A stretch of 64,000 bases of DNA. Origin: Amycolatopsis sp. WAC 01376 (GTDB taxonomy: Bacteria; Actinomycetota; Actinomycetes; Mycobacteriales; Pseudonocardiaceae). The notes beneath the pieces are model-generated. The model saw only the letters and a list, made by a program, of their open reading frames with translations, did not search any database and had not been told where the DNA came from. Each line of letters opens with the position of its first letter. Within the stretch, counting starts at the first letter, position 1. Positions 16,934-25,721 of the stretch are shown in pieces. Where the stretch lies: assembly GCF_003947415.1 (NCBI RefSeq), contig NZ_QHKL01000015.1, positions 1 to 64,000 on the forward strand, in the 5' to 3' direction. A program made the position numbers and the translations under genes.

Positions 16934-18124
16934 TCAGCGCTCGGCGCGCTGGTAGGCGGTGACGACGGCGGCGCCACCGAGTCCGATGTTGTGCTGCAGC
17001 GCGGCCTGGACGCCGTCGACCTGGCGTTTGTCCGCGGTTCCGCGCAACTGCCAGGTCAGTTCGGCGCATTGCGCGAGGCCGGTGGCGCCGAGCGGGTGCC
17101 CCTTGGAGATCAGCCCGCCCGACGGGTTGACGACCCATTTGCCGCCATAGGTGGTGTCCCCGGAGTCGACGAGCTTCCCGGCTTCCCCTTCGGCGCAGAG
17201 TCCCAGCGCTTCGTAGAGCAGGAGTTCGTTGGCGGAGAAGCAGTCGTGCAGTTCGATGACCTGGAAGTCTTCGGCGCCGAGCCCGGCCTGGTCGTACACC
17301 TGGCGGGCGGCCTGGACGTTCATGTCGTAGCCGATGATGTTCTTCGCGGTACCGTCGAAGGTGCTGGCGAAGTCGGTGGTCATCGCCTGCCCGACGATCT
17401 CGACGGCCTGCTCCGCCAGCCCATGCGAGTCCACAAAGGACTCGCTGGCGAGGATCGCCGCGCCGGACCCGTCCGAGGTCGGCGAGCACTGGAGTTTCGT
17501 GAGCGGGTCGTAGATCATCCGCGAGTCGAGGATGTCCTGCAGTGAATAGCTTTCCTGGAACTGCGCGTACGGATTGTTCACCGAGTGCCGGTGGTTCTTC
17601 TCGCCGATCTTGGCGAAATGCTCGGCGGTGGTGCCGTAGGTCTTCATGTGCTCGCGGCCCGCCGCGCCGAACATCCACGGCGCCGGCGGGAAGAGCACCT
17701 CGGAGATCTCCGCGAGCGCCTGGAGGTGCCTGCCCATCGGCTGCTCGCGGTCGTCGTAGGTGGAGCCGAGCGATCCCGGCTGCATCTTCTCGAAACCGAG
17801 CGCGAGCGCGCAGTCCGCGCGGCCGCCCCGGATCGCTTCCGCGGCGAGGTACAGCGCGGTCGACCCGGTCGAGCAGTTGTTGTTGACGTTGACGACCGGG
17901 ATCCCGGTCATGCCCAGTTCGTAGACCGCCCGCTGTCCCGAGGTCGACTCTCCGTAGACGTAACCGACGTAGGCCTGCCGCACCTCGTCGAAGGAGATCC
18001 CGGCGTCTTCGAGCGCCTTGGTCCCGGACTCCTTGGCCATCTGCGGGTAATCCCAGTCCTCACGACGTCCGGGTTTCTCGAACTTCGTCATGCCCACGCC
18101 GACGACGTACACCTTGTTGGCCAC
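16934..18124 (-). CDS. Thiolase-family lipid-transfer protein (SCP-x type)
   Basis: 396 residues from GTG 18124 (AAGGAG, 7-base spacing; GTG 18127 is an alternative). Thiolase fold with nucleophilic Cys in [15 protein letters not shown], then [13 protein letters not shown] and [14 protein letters not shown], the second active-site Cys/His regions. This class (lipid-transfer protein/SCP-x thiolase) acts in breakdown of steroid side chains and branched lipids. First gene of the five-gene operon, behind a palindromic promoter region. Confidence 0.87.
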   Translation of the reverse strand: MANKVYVVGVGMTKFEKPGRREDWDYPQMAKESGTKALEDAGISFDEVRQAYVGYVYGESTSGQRAVYELGMTGIPVVNVNNNCSTGSTALYLAAEAIRGGRADCALALGFEKMQPGSLGSTYDDREQPMGRHLQALAEISEVLFPPAPWMFGAAGREHMKTYGTTAEHFAKIGEKNHRHSVNNPYAQFQESYSLQDILDSRMIYDPLTKLQCSPTSDGSGAAILASESFVDSHGLAEQAVEIVGQAMTTDFASTFDGTAKNIIGYDMNVQAARQVYDQAGLGAEDFQVIELHDCFSANELLLYEALGLCAEGEAGKLVDSGDTTYGGKWVVNPSGGLISKGHPLGATGLAQCAELTWQLRGTADKRQVDGVQAALQHNIGLGGAAVVTAYQRAER

Positions 18125-18168
18125 CACGACGCTCCTTGTCCGTTGCCGGGTCGCTGCTGCCACTGAAG

Positions 18169-18186
18169 ATACAGACAGGACTGTAT
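18169..18186. promoter_or_regulatory. Dyad upstream of the lipid-catabolic operon
   Basis: ATACAGACAGGACTGTAT has perfect 6-bp arms (ATACAG/CTGTAT). A further half-like ATACAGGTCTG follows at about 18201. A TetR-type repressor site is likely; its regulator is not encoded next door. Confidence 0.55.
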
Positions 18187-18307
18187 TTATCAACCCTTAC
18201 ATACAGGTCTGAACGGATGTTACTTACGGCACGGTGCGTGTCAGGTGACGCAGACAGGCGGCTCTCACCCCCGTTAAACAGGGCGAACACACTCACAGGG
18301 GGATTCG

Positions 18308-19255
18308 ATGAAACGTACGAGCTTGGTCCTGACAGCCGCCGTCGCCGTGGGATTGCTGTCGGCAGGCACCGCGTCGGCGACCGACTGGACGATGAGTTAC
18401 CTGCCGGTGCCCTACGGCACTGTCCAGGTAGTGGCCACCGACGGGGCCGGAAGCTACGCGGGACACTCCGAATACGGCTTGCTCACCTGGTCGGGTGGAA
18501 CCGTTCAGAACCACGGCATCCCGGCAGGCTACGACAGGGTCGTGACCGTGGACGAGAACGCGTCGGGGTCGATTCTCATGGACAGCTACGCGAATCCGAC
18601 CCGGACTTACCGTTCGTTCGTCTTCGAGAACGGCGGCTTCCAGCTTCTGGGGAAGGTGCCGAACTACGCCCAGACACGGGTCGTCGGCATGAACGACCGC
18701 GGCGACGTCGTCGGCTCCGTGCACAACGACCCGCGATTCGGTTCCTGGGCGGCGATCTGGCCCGCGGGCGACCGCGCGCACCCGGTACTGCTGGACAGCC
18801 CGCCGCTGCTCCACCCGGTGGACATCGACCACGACGGCACGATCCTGATGCAGGAACAGGGCGGCGGCACCTGGCTCTGGAAGGACGGCGTGGCGCGGCA
18901 ACTCGTCCTCCCGGAGGGTGTCCGCGAAGCACGCGCCCTCGCGATCCGGGACGGCAAGGTGCTGGCCAGTGTCCAAGGAGGCGACCGGCTTTGGACGACC
19001 TACGACACCTCTGTTCCGGTGCCGGACTCCATGACCGCGGTCTCGCTCAACAGGTCGGGACTCGTCACAGGTTGCTTGAGGACCCCGGACTTCTCCACCG
19101 TTCCCGCGGTGTGGTCGCCGGGCGGCGCGGTCGAGACGCTTCCCGCGCCTTCTCCCGGCTGCGGCGCCCTCGTGGGCGAGAACGGCGAGGTCATGGGCTC
19201 CGTGCGGGATGACAGCAGCCCGAACCACGAACCCGTGGTGTGGCGCCGTGGCTAA
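18308..19255 (+). CDS. Secreted protein with HAF-like repeats, unknown function
   Basis: 315 residues. A Sec signal peptide (MKRTSLVLTAAVAVGLLSAGTASA) with cleavage after ASA. The mature part repeats a short beta pattern around W-x-G and V-x-G-M-N-x-x-G (VVGMNDRGDVVG, AVSLNRSGLVTG, VGENGEVMG), resembling extracellular HAF-repeat proteins predicted to form propellers. ATG 18308 follows AGGGGG. No catalytic residues recognised. It ends 9 bp before the RraA-like gene. Confidence 0.7.
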   Translation: MKRTSLVLTAAVAVGLLSAGTASATDWTMSYLPVPYGTVQVVATDGAGSYAGHSEYGLLTWSGGTVQNHGIPAGYDRVVTVDENASGSILMDSYANPTRTYRSFVFENGGFQLLGKVPNYAQTRVVGMNDRGDVVGSVHNDPRFGSWAAIWPAGDRAHPVLLDSPPLLHPVDIDHDGTILMQEQGGGTWLWKDGVARQLVLPEGVREARALAIRDGKVLASVQGGDRLWTTYDTSVPVPDSMTAVSLNRSGLVTGCLRTPDFSTVPAVWSPGGAVETLPAPSPGCGALVGENGEVMGSVRDDSSPNHEPVVWRRG

Positions 19256-19264
19256 AGTCGGGAT

Positions 19265-19972
19265 ATGGATCCCGAGGAGCTTCGGCAGCGGTTCTCCCAG
19301 CTGACCACCGCGCATCTGACCGACGGCTGCGTCCGCGCCGGCGTCCCGGTCCGACGGGCGCCCGCCGGCACGCACGCGGTCGTGCCCGGCGGCCGCGTGG
19401 CCGGGCGGGCCACCCCCGCCCGGCACGTCGGCAGCGTCGACGTCTTCCTGGAGGCGTACGAAACCGCGAACCCCGGCGACGTCCTCGTCGTCGACAACGG
19501 CGGCAGGCTCGACGAGAGCTGCGTCGGGGACCTCGCGGTCCTCGAAGCGGAAGCGGCCGGGCTGAGCGGCGTCGTCATCTGGGGGCTGCACCGCGACACG
19601 GCCGACATCAAGAAGATCGGGCTGCCGGTGTTCAGCCTCGGCTCGATCCCGACCGGTCCGCTCTCGGTCTCCGTCCGCCCGGACGGCGCGCTCGAATCGG
19701 CCGTCGTCGGGGACTGGACGGTGACGCGAGAAGACCTCGTGTTCGGCGACGAGGACGGCGTCCTGTTCATCCCGGCCGACCGGGCGGACGAGGTCCTGGA
19801 CCGCGCCGAGGCCATCCGCGACACCGAGCGGCTCCAGGCCGACCGGATCCGCTCCGGAGAGTCCCTTCGCGAGCAGGTGCGCTTCGCCGACTTCCTCGCG
19901 GAGCGCGCGAAGTCGCCTTCGCTGACGTTCAGGGAACACCTGCGCGCGGTGGGCGGCGCCATCGAGGAGTAG
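19265..19972 (+). CDS. RraA-family protein
   Basis: 235 residues. Central GDVLVVDNGGRLDESCVGDL and GVVIWGLHRDTADI match the RraA/HMG-aldolase fold; in lyases of this family the Arg-Asp of the second motif binds substrate and Mg2+. It could be an aldolase or decarboxylase rather than the RNase E inhibitor of E. coli. A C-terminal helix-rich extension of about 60 residues is present. TAG stop at 19970-19972 lies in a palindromic repeat. A LysR gene follows. Confidence 0.82.
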   Translation: MDPEELRQRFSQLTTAHLTDGCVRAGVPVRRAPAGTHAVVPGGRVAGRATPARHVGSVDVFLEAYETANPGDVLVVDNGGRLDESCVGDLAVLEAEAAGLSGVVIWGLHRDTADIKKIGLPVFSLGSIPTGPLSVSVRPDGALESAVVGDWTVTREDLVFGDEDGVLFIPADRADEVLDRAEAIRDTERLQADRIRSGESLREQVRFADFLAERAKSPSLTFREHLRAVGGAIEE

Positions 19973-19987
19973 CAGGGGACCTTTGCT
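19971..19987. repeat. 17-bp palindromic repeat at rraA-like 3' end
   Basis: AGCAGGGGACCTTTGCT, one change from consensus, overlapping the TAG stop of the RraA-like gene by two bases. Same dispersed family as at 1073. Confidence 0.75.
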
Positions 19988-20048
19988 TCCGCTGGAGCCA
20001 CGAGCCCTTTGAAACCGGAAACTCACCGGGATCGATAACCTGAATATT

Positions 20049-20933
20049 ATGGAACTGCGGGATATCGAGATCTTCCTGGCGCTGGCCGGCGAACTGCATT
20101 TCGGCCGCACCGCGGAACGCCTGCACGTCTCGCAGGCACGGGTGAGCCAGACGATCAAACAGGTGGAACGCCGGATCGGCGCACCACTGTTCGCCCGCAC
20201 CAGCAGGCGGGTCCGGCTCACGCCGATCGGCGAACGGCTGCGGGACGACCTCGGCCCCGCCTACCGCGCGCTGCACGAAGGCATCGACCGCGCCGTCGCG
20301 GCCGGGCGCGGGATCGGCGGCGTGCTGCGGCTGGGCTTCGAGGCGCCCGGCGTCGCCGATCTGACCGACGACCTGCTGGATCGCTTCCGGCAGCGCTACC
20401 CGGACACGGAACTGCTCATCCGCGAGGCCGATTTCGCGGACCCGGTCGCGATGCTGCGCTCGGGTGAGATCGACGTGCTGGTGACGCTGCTCCCGGTCGA
20501 CGAACCCGAACTGACGACCGGACCGGCCGTGCACACCGAACCGATGGTGCTCGCGGTGTCGTCGAAACACCCTTTCGCGCGACGGAAATCAGTCACCCTC
20601 GACGACCTCGCCCGCGACACCGTCCTTCGCGCGGCGCATCCGCCGGAGCCGTACTGGATCGAGGAGCCACGCCAGTGGCTGACACCGGCCGGCCACCCCG
20701 TGACGCGAGGCAAGCCCTTCGCGACGTTCCAGGAACTGCTCGCCGCGATCGCCACCGGCGCCGGCATCTGCCCGCTCGCCGCACACGCACAGGAGTACTT
20801 CAGCCACCCGCGAATCCGCTTCGTGCCCTTCGCCGGTTCACCCGACGTCGAGTGGGGCCTCGTCTGGCCGCGCTCCGCCGAGACAGCCCGCGTACAGGCC
20901 TTCGCGGCCGTCGCGTCCGCTTCGCTTCCCTGA
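20049..20933 (+). CDS. LysR-family transcriptional regulator
   Basis: 294 residues. An N-terminal winged helix (MELRDIEIFLALAGELHFGR, AERLHVSQARVSQTIKQVE) and a C-terminal periplasmic-binding-like effector domain. Its targets may include the adjacent RraA-like gene, but it is co-oriented rather than divergent, so this is weak. Followed by one palindromic repeat copy and a long terminator. Confidence 0.92.
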   Translation: MELRDIEIFLALAGELHFGRTAERLHVSQARVSQTIKQVERRIGAPLFARTSRRVRLTPIGERLRDDLGPAYRALHEGIDRAVAAGRGIGGVLRLGFEAPGVADLTDDLLDRFRQRYPDTELLIREADFADPVAMLRSGEIDVLVTLLPVDEPELTTGPAVHTEPMVLAVSSKHPFARRKSVTLDDLARDTVLRAAHPPEPYWIEEPRQWLTPAGHPVTRGKPFATFQELLAAIATGAGICPLAAHAQEYFSHPRIRFVPFAGSPDVEWGLVWPRSAETARVQAFAAVASASLP

Positions 20934-20946
20934 ACTACGGGACGAG

Positions 20947-20963
20947 AGCAAGGGACCTTTGCT
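20947..20963. repeat. 17-bp palindromic repeat after the LysR gene
   Basis: AGCAAGGGACCTTTGCT, consensus sequence, 13 bp after the LysR stop and before the large hairpin at 21002. Confidence 0.8.
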
Positions 20964-21001
20964 ATCGCCCGGCCGCGCACCCCGCGCCGCGCCCCCGCTC
21001 C

Positions 21002-21060
21002 AAGTACATGAAGGCCCCCTTCCTGTACCTAGGCGCAAGGAAGGGGGCCTTCATGTACTT
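21002..21060. terminator. Long bidirectional terminator hairpin
   Basis: A 23-bp perfect stem (21002-21024 with 21038-21060) and 13-nt loop between the convergent LysR and DsbA-like genes. It shares ATGAAGGCCCCCTTCC with the hairpin at 4248-4306, so both belong to one repeat family. Confidence 0.85.
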
Positions 21061-21067
21061 CAAGAAA

Positions 21068-21862
21068 CTAGCCGACGACCTTCTTCACCCAGTCCGCCTC
21101 GAGCTTCACGACCTGCCCGTTCGCGGTGACGGTCGGCGTGCCGAAGCCGGGTCCGTTGCCGAAGTCCTGCTGCAGCGCCGGATCCGTCGAGATCTTCTTG
21201 TACGCGTCCTGGATCTGCTGCTCGTAGGCGCCGCCGTTGACCGCCATCGCGAAGGCCGGGTCGGTGATGCCGACGTCCTGGCCGAGCTTGATCAGCTGCG
21301 CCTTGTCGAACCCGCGGCCGCCTTCTTCCGGCTGGTCCTTGAACAGCGCGTCGTGGAAGGCGAGGAATTTGCCAGCGTCGGCCGCGGCGAGCGAGGCGTT
21401 GGCGGAGTCCAGCGAGTAGCCCGGCGGGTCGGAACGCTGGTTGAGCATCGGCAGCATGTGGTACCGGACCTGCAGGGTCCCGTTGTTCACCTGCTCCTCG
21501 ATCTGGCCCTTGAACGACTCTTCGAACTGCTTGCAGACCGGGCACAGGAAGTCGGCGTAGATGTCGATGGACTTCTTCGCGTCGGGCTTGCCGACGACCA
21601 CGGCGGCCCCGTCACGTTTCTCCACGACACCGGGCGCCGAGGCGGTCGGTTGTGCCCCGATCACCTTGCCCTCGGTGCTGTCCTTGCTGGACGTCGTCCA
21701 GATCACGCCACCGATCACCAGCGCGGCGAGCACGACCACCGCGACGGTGATCGCGACGACCTTCTTCTTGTCGCCGCCCGCGACGCCCCTGGCCTGTGCC
21801 ACCGAGCGCGACGCGGTCTGCTGCTGCTTGCGTTTCCGAGCGTTGCGCTCAGCTCCACCCAC
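21068..21862 (-). CDS. Membrane-anchored DsbA-like thiol oxidoreductase
   Basis: 264 residues. A charged cytosolic tail, one membrane helix (~36-56), then an extracytoplasmic thioredoxin fold with the active site CPVC in IYADFLCPVCKQFEE and cis-Pro in GFGTPTV. It probably forms or shuffles disulfides in exported proteins. GTG start at 21862. The upstream MauE-like membrane gene ends 2 bp before, suggesting a redox pair. Confidence 0.9.
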   Translation of the reverse strand: MGGAERNARKRKQQQTASRSVAQARGVAGGDKKKVVAITVAVVVLAALVIGGVIWTTSSKDSTEGKVIGAQPTASAPGVVEKRDGAAVVVGKPDAKKSIDIYADFLCPVCKQFEESFKGQIEEQVNNGTLQVRYHMLPMLNQRSDPPGYSLDSANASLAAADAGKFLAFHDALFKDQPEEGGRGFDKAQLIKLGQDVGITDPAFAMAVNGGAYEQQIQDAYKKISTDPALQQDFGNGPGFGTPTVTANGQVVKLEADWVKKVVG

Positions 21863-21864
21863 GA

Positions 21865-22386
21865 TTATTCGTTCCCTTCAGCGATACCCACATAGTCGTC
21901 GTCGTCGGGGGCTTGAGAGTTCCCGAGCCAACCGTCCACGGCCGTCCTGGTCCGCGGCCGCACGATCAGCCAGACACCCAATAGCGCGAACCCGAGGTCC
22001 CTGGCGATCTCCTGCGGATACCTCGTCTGATCCGCGGCGATCTGACCGCCACCGCCGAAGCAGCCGCAGTCGATGCTCAGCCCGCGCGCCCAGGATTGGG
22101 CGATCGCGGCGATGAGCACCGCGAGCAGCAGCACCGACAGCACCGACACCCACCGGGTCACGAACCCGGCGAGCAGGAACAGGCCGAGCGCCAGTTCGGC
22201 GAGCGGCATCCCGATCGCGACCGGGCGGACGAGCCCGTCCGGCAGGACATCGAAAGCCTGGACCGCGATGTAGGTCTGTCCCGGATCGCTGATCTTCAGC
22301 GCTCCGGAAACCAACCAGACGGCGGCCAGTCCGAGCCGGGCGAGTGTGCCCACGGCGTCGAGTACGACTTGGGGCGGTCTACGCAC
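21865..22386 (-). CDS. MauE/DoxX-like redox membrane protein
   Basis: 173 residues with four predicted membrane helices. It carries ARLGLAAVWLVSGALKISDP, typical of MauE/DoxX proteins, and a paired-cysteine motif DCGCFGGGG after helix 3. MauE-type proteins relay electrons to thioredoxin-fold partners; the immediately downstream DsbA-like gene is the probable partner. The paired genes resemble VKOR-DsbA pairs of other actinobacteria in logic, not in sequence. Confidence 0.82.
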   Translation of the reverse strand: MRRPPQVVLDAVGTLARLGLAAVWLVSGALKISDPGQTYIAVQAFDVLPDGLVRPVAIGMPLAELALGLFLLAGFVTRWVSVLSVLLLAVLIAAIAQSWARGLSIDCGCFGGGGQIAADQTRYPQEIARDLGFALLGVWLIVRPRTRTAVDGWLGNSQAPDDDDYVGIAEGNE

Positions 22387-22444
22387 GGGCCTAGGCTAAC
22401 CGTCGACCCTGAGAACAACGTGAGGCGGCGGACGGAGGCACCCG

Positions 22445-23272
22445 ATGAGGGGACGCGGCCTGCTGGTGGCCTGTTTGATGCTGGTCACAACGGCGGCATG
22501 CTCCCAAGAGGCCGGTCCGTCGGATTCCCTCGTCGTGCGCGCCGTCGGGTCCAACAAGCTCACCATCGGCATCCGCTTCGACCAGCCGGGACTCTCCAAA
22601 CGGACGATCGACGGCCGGTACGTCGGTTTCGACGTCGATGTGGCGAAGTACATCGCGAGTGAATTGGGTGTGGACGAGGATCACATCACCTGGCACGACA
22701 GCAAGCCCTCGTCCCGCGAGACGGATATTACGTCCGGGACCACGGATCTGATGGTGGCGACCTACTCGATCACCGAGAAACGCAAACAGACGGTCGCCTT
22801 CGCCGGGCCCTATTTCGACACCGGCCAGGATCTGCTCGTCCGCCTCCGGTCGACCGACATCACCGGTCCCGAGAACCTCAACGGCCGCAAGCTGTGCGCC
22901 GTGGGCGGCACCACCTCCGCCGAGCAGGTGCGCGACAAGTTCGCCCAAGCCGTCCAGCTCGTCGAGTACCCGCGCTATCAGGACTGCGTCACGGCCTTGC
23001 TCGCGGGACAGGTGGACGCGGTGACCACCGACGACGTCATCCTGGCCGGTTACGTGGCGCAGAACCCGGAGTTGCTGAGGGTCGTCGGCAAGCCGTTCTC
23101 AAAGGAGAAATACGGTGTCGGCCTGCGCAAGGACGACACCGAGGGCCGGACCGCGGTGGCCAGGGCGATCCAGAAGATGATCTCGTCCGGGGAGTGGCTC
23201 GCCTCGCTGAACCGCAACATCGGCCCGTCCGGTTACCGGATCCCGCCTCCGCCGCAGGTCACCGAGCAGTGA
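22445..23272 (+). CDS. Glutamate/amino-acid-binding lipoprotein
   Basis: 275 residues. A lipoprotein signal ends LVTTAACS. The mature part is a type II periplasmic-binding domain of the GlnH group: LTIGIRFDQPGLS, YVGFDVDVAKYIA, TDLMVATYSITEKRK, AGPYFDTGQDLLV and AVTTDDVILAGY. It would bind glutamate or a related amino acid outside the membrane. No permease or ATPase gene is adjacent, so it works with distant components or as a sensor. ATG 22445 follows GGAGG. Confidence 0.9.
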   Translation: MRGRGLLVACLMLVTTAACSQEAGPSDSLVVRAVGSNKLTIGIRFDQPGLSKRTIDGRYVGFDVDVAKYIASELGVDEDHITWHDSKPSSRETDITSGTTDLMVATYSITEKRKQTVAFAGPYFDTGQDLLVRLRSTDITGPENLNGRKLCAVGGTTSAEQVRDKFAQAVQLVEYPRYQDCVTALLAGQVDAVTTDDVILAGYVAQNPELLRVVGKPFSKEKYGVGLRKDDTEGRTAVARAIQKMISSGEWLASLNRNIGPSGYRIPPPPQVTEQ

Positions 23273-25659
23273 CCCTTCCCGATCTGCCGGTTCGCGCCGT
23301 CCTGCCCGAACTCGAAGCCGCTCTCGACGCGCACGGCACCGCGGTGCTCGTCGCGCCCCCTGGCACCGGCAAGACCACCTTGGTGCCGCTCGCGCTGGAC
23401 AACGGCGAAGGCCGGGTGATCGTCGCCGAACCGAGGCGCCTGGCTGCCCGCGCCGCGGCCGCACGGATGGCGTCCCTGCTGGGCGAACGGGTCGGTGAGA
23501 CAGTCGGCTATTCGGTCCGCGGGGACCGGAAGGTGTCGTCTTCCACCCGGATCGAAGTGGTGACGTCGGGGTTGCTGGTCCGGCGGGTGCAGGGCGATCC
23601 CGAACTGAGCGGGGTTTCGACCGTCCTGCTCGACGAATGCCACGAGCGGCATCTCGACGCGGACCTGTTACTCGCGCTGTTGCTGGATGTGCGCGCCGGT
23701 TTGCGGGACGACCTGCGCCTGCTCGCGACGTCCGCCACCGTGGCCTCCGGACGGCTGGCCGCGCTGCTCGGGGACGCGCCGGTGATCACCGCGCACGCGA
23801 GGACTTATCCGGTCGACGTCTCGTACTCCCCGCCCGCGCGCGGCGAGCGGGTCGAGGCGACCGTCGCCCGCGTGATCCACAAAGCACTGTCCGAAGGGGA
23901 CGGTGACGTGCTCGCCTTCCTGCCTGGCGCCGGCGAGATCGCCAGGGTGAGCGGTCTGCTCAGCGGTCTGGACGCCGATGTGCTGCCCCTGCACGGACGG
24001 CTTTCGGCGGCGAGCCAGGACGACGCGTTGCGCCCGCGCGCCCGCCGCCGCGTGGTGCTGTCGACATCGGTCGCCGAGTCCAGCCTGACCGTTCCGGGCG
24101 TGCGCGCGGTGGTGGACTGCGGTCTGTCGCGCGTGCCCCGTGTCGATCATCGGCGCGGCCTGCCGGGGCTGGCCACGGTCCGCGTTTCGGCCGCGGTCGC
24201 CGAGCAGCGCGCCGGCCGTGCCGGACGCGAGGCGCCAGGCCGTGCGTACCGGTGCTGGGCGGCGCACGAACAGGGTTCCCTGCCCGCCTACCCCGAACCC
24301 GAAATCCGGACGGCCGAACTGGCGCGATTCGCGTTGGAGCTGGCGTGCTGGTCCACTCCGGACGGTTCCGCCCTCTCGTGGTGGGATCCGCCCGGCGAAG
24401 GCGCGCTGGCCGCCGGTCGCGCGTTGCTGACCACGCTCGGGGCGACCGCGGAAGACGGGACGGTCACCGAACGCGGCCGGAAAATGGCCGGGCTGGGCCT
24501 GCATCCGCGGCTGGCGAGGGCGTTGCTGGACGGCGCGGCGCGGACCAACGCGCGTTCGGCGGCCGAAGTCGTCGCACTGCTCGACAGCGGTGGCACGCTG
24601 ACCGACCTCGAAGCCGAACTGCGGCGAGTGCGCGGCGACGAGCGCTGGAAGCGTGATGTGCGGCGGCTTTCCAAGCTGGTGCCCGACGGCGGCAAGGCAT
24701 CCGATCCGGCGCTGGTCGTCGCGCTCGCGCATCCCGAGCGGCTGGCACGACGACGTTCCGCGGGGACACCGGTGTACCTGATGGCCGGTGGGACGGCGGC
24801 CGAACTTCCGCGCGGCAGCGGACTGGCCGACGTCGAATGGCTGGCGGTGGCCGAAGCGACCAGGGATCCCGGCCGCGCGCAGGGCATCATCCGGCTGGCC
24901 GCGCCCGCGGACGAGGACCTCGCCGTACGCGCGGCGCCGAATCTGGTGTCCTCTGTGGACGAAGTGCACTGGTCTTCGGGTGACGTCGTGGCGCGTTCGG
25001 TGCGGCGGCTCGGGGCGATCGTGCTGTCGGAGAAACCGTTGCGCTCGCCCGCGCCGGACGCGATCCGCGCCGCACTGCTGGACGGCTTGCGCACCGAAGG
25101 GCTCGGCCTCCTGCGATGGCCGGAGGACGGGCGGCGACTGCGCGAACGGCTGGCGTTCCTGCATCGAGTGCTGGGCGCGCCTTGGCCCGCGGTCGATTCG
25201 ACGACACTGTTGTCCACTTTGGACAGATGGCTCGACCTCGGGACGGCGCGCCGACGGTCGGATCTGGCTTCACTGGACGCGGGCGCCGCCCTGCGCGGAC
25301 TGCTGCCCTGGCCCGAAGCGTCGCGTTTGGACAAACTGGCGCCGGATCGGCTGGAGGTGCCGTCGGGTTCGCGGATCCGGGTCGACTACTCGGGCGAGCA
25401 GCCGGTGCTGGCCGTGAAACTGCAGGAGACCTTCGGCTGGCTCGCGACGCCGGAGCTGGCGGGCGTTCCCGTCGTACTGCACCTGCTGTCACCCGCCGGA
25501 CGGCCCGCCGCAGTCACCGCCGATCTGGAATCGTTCTGGCGCAACGGTTATGCGGCAGTGCGTGCCGATCTCCGCGGCCGCTACCCGAAGCATCCCTGGC
25601 CGGAAGACCCGCTGAACGCCGCGCCCACCCGGCGAACCACCCAACGCCGGATGTCATGA
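23269..25659 (+). CDS. hrpB: ATP-dependent helicase HrpB
   Basis: 796 residues from GTG 23269, overlapping the lipoprotein stop by four bases. Superfamily 2 DEAH/RHA helicase: APPGTGKTTLVPLAL (Walker A, ~29-41), LLDECHERHLDADLLLALLL (DEAH variant DECH, ~121-140), STSVAESSLTVPGVRAVVD (motif V) and EQRAGRAGREAPGRAYR (motif VI). HrpB proteins are ~800-840 residues with a C-terminal HrpB domain, which fits. Role in RNA metabolism is not settled for the family. Its stop lies inside a long hairpin. Confidence 0.92.
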   Translation: MTLPDLPVRAVLPELEAALDAHGTAVLVAPPGTGKTTLVPLALDNGEGRVIVAEPRRLAARAAAARMASLLGERVGETVGYSVRGDRKVSSSTRIEVVTSGLLVRRVQGDPELSGVSTVLLDECHERHLDADLLLALLLDVRAGLRDDLRLLATSATVASGRLAALLGDAPVITAHARTYPVDVSYSPPARGERVEATVARVIHKALSEGDGDVLAFLPGAGEIARVSGLLSGLDADVLPLHGRLSAASQDDALRPRARRRVVLSTSVAESSLTVPGVRAVVDCGLSRVPRVDHRRGLPGLATVRVSAAVAEQRAGRAGREAPGRAYRCWAAHEQGSLPAYPEPEIRTAELARFALELACWSTPDGSALSWWDPPGEGALAAGRALLTTLGATAEDGTVTERGRKMAGLGLHPRLARALLDGAARTNARSAAEVVALLDSGGTLTDLEAELRRVRGDERWKRDVRRLSKLVPDGGKASDPALVVALAHPERLARRRSAGTPVYLMAGGTAAELPRGSGLADVEWLAVAEATRDPGRAQGIIRLAAPADEDLAVRAAPNLVSSVDEVHWSSGDVVARSVRRLGAIVLSEKPLRSPAPDAIRAALLDGLRTEGLGLLRWPEDGRRLRERLAFLHRVLGAPWPAVDSTTLLSTLDRWLDLGTARRRSDLASLDAGAALRGLLPWPEASRLDKLAPDRLEVPSGSRIRVDYSGEQPVLAVKLQETFGWLATPELAGVPVVLHLLSPAGRPAAVTADLESFWRNGYAAVRADLRGRYPKHPWPEDPLNAAPTRRTTQRRMS

Positions 25660-25706
25660 AAGGGTCGTTCAGGACATCTTTTGTCCTGAACGACCCTTTC
25701 ATGACA
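25652..25706. terminator. Long bidirectional terminator hairpin
   Basis: A 25-bp perfect stem (25652-25676 with 25682-25706), 5-nt loop TCTTT, between convergent hrpB and the ion-transporter-like gene. The hrpB TGA stop (25657-25659) is within the left arm. Sequence family differs from the two TGAAGGCCCCC hairpins but design is the same. Confidence 0.85.
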
Positions 25707-25721
25707 CCTTCCGGTGACCGC

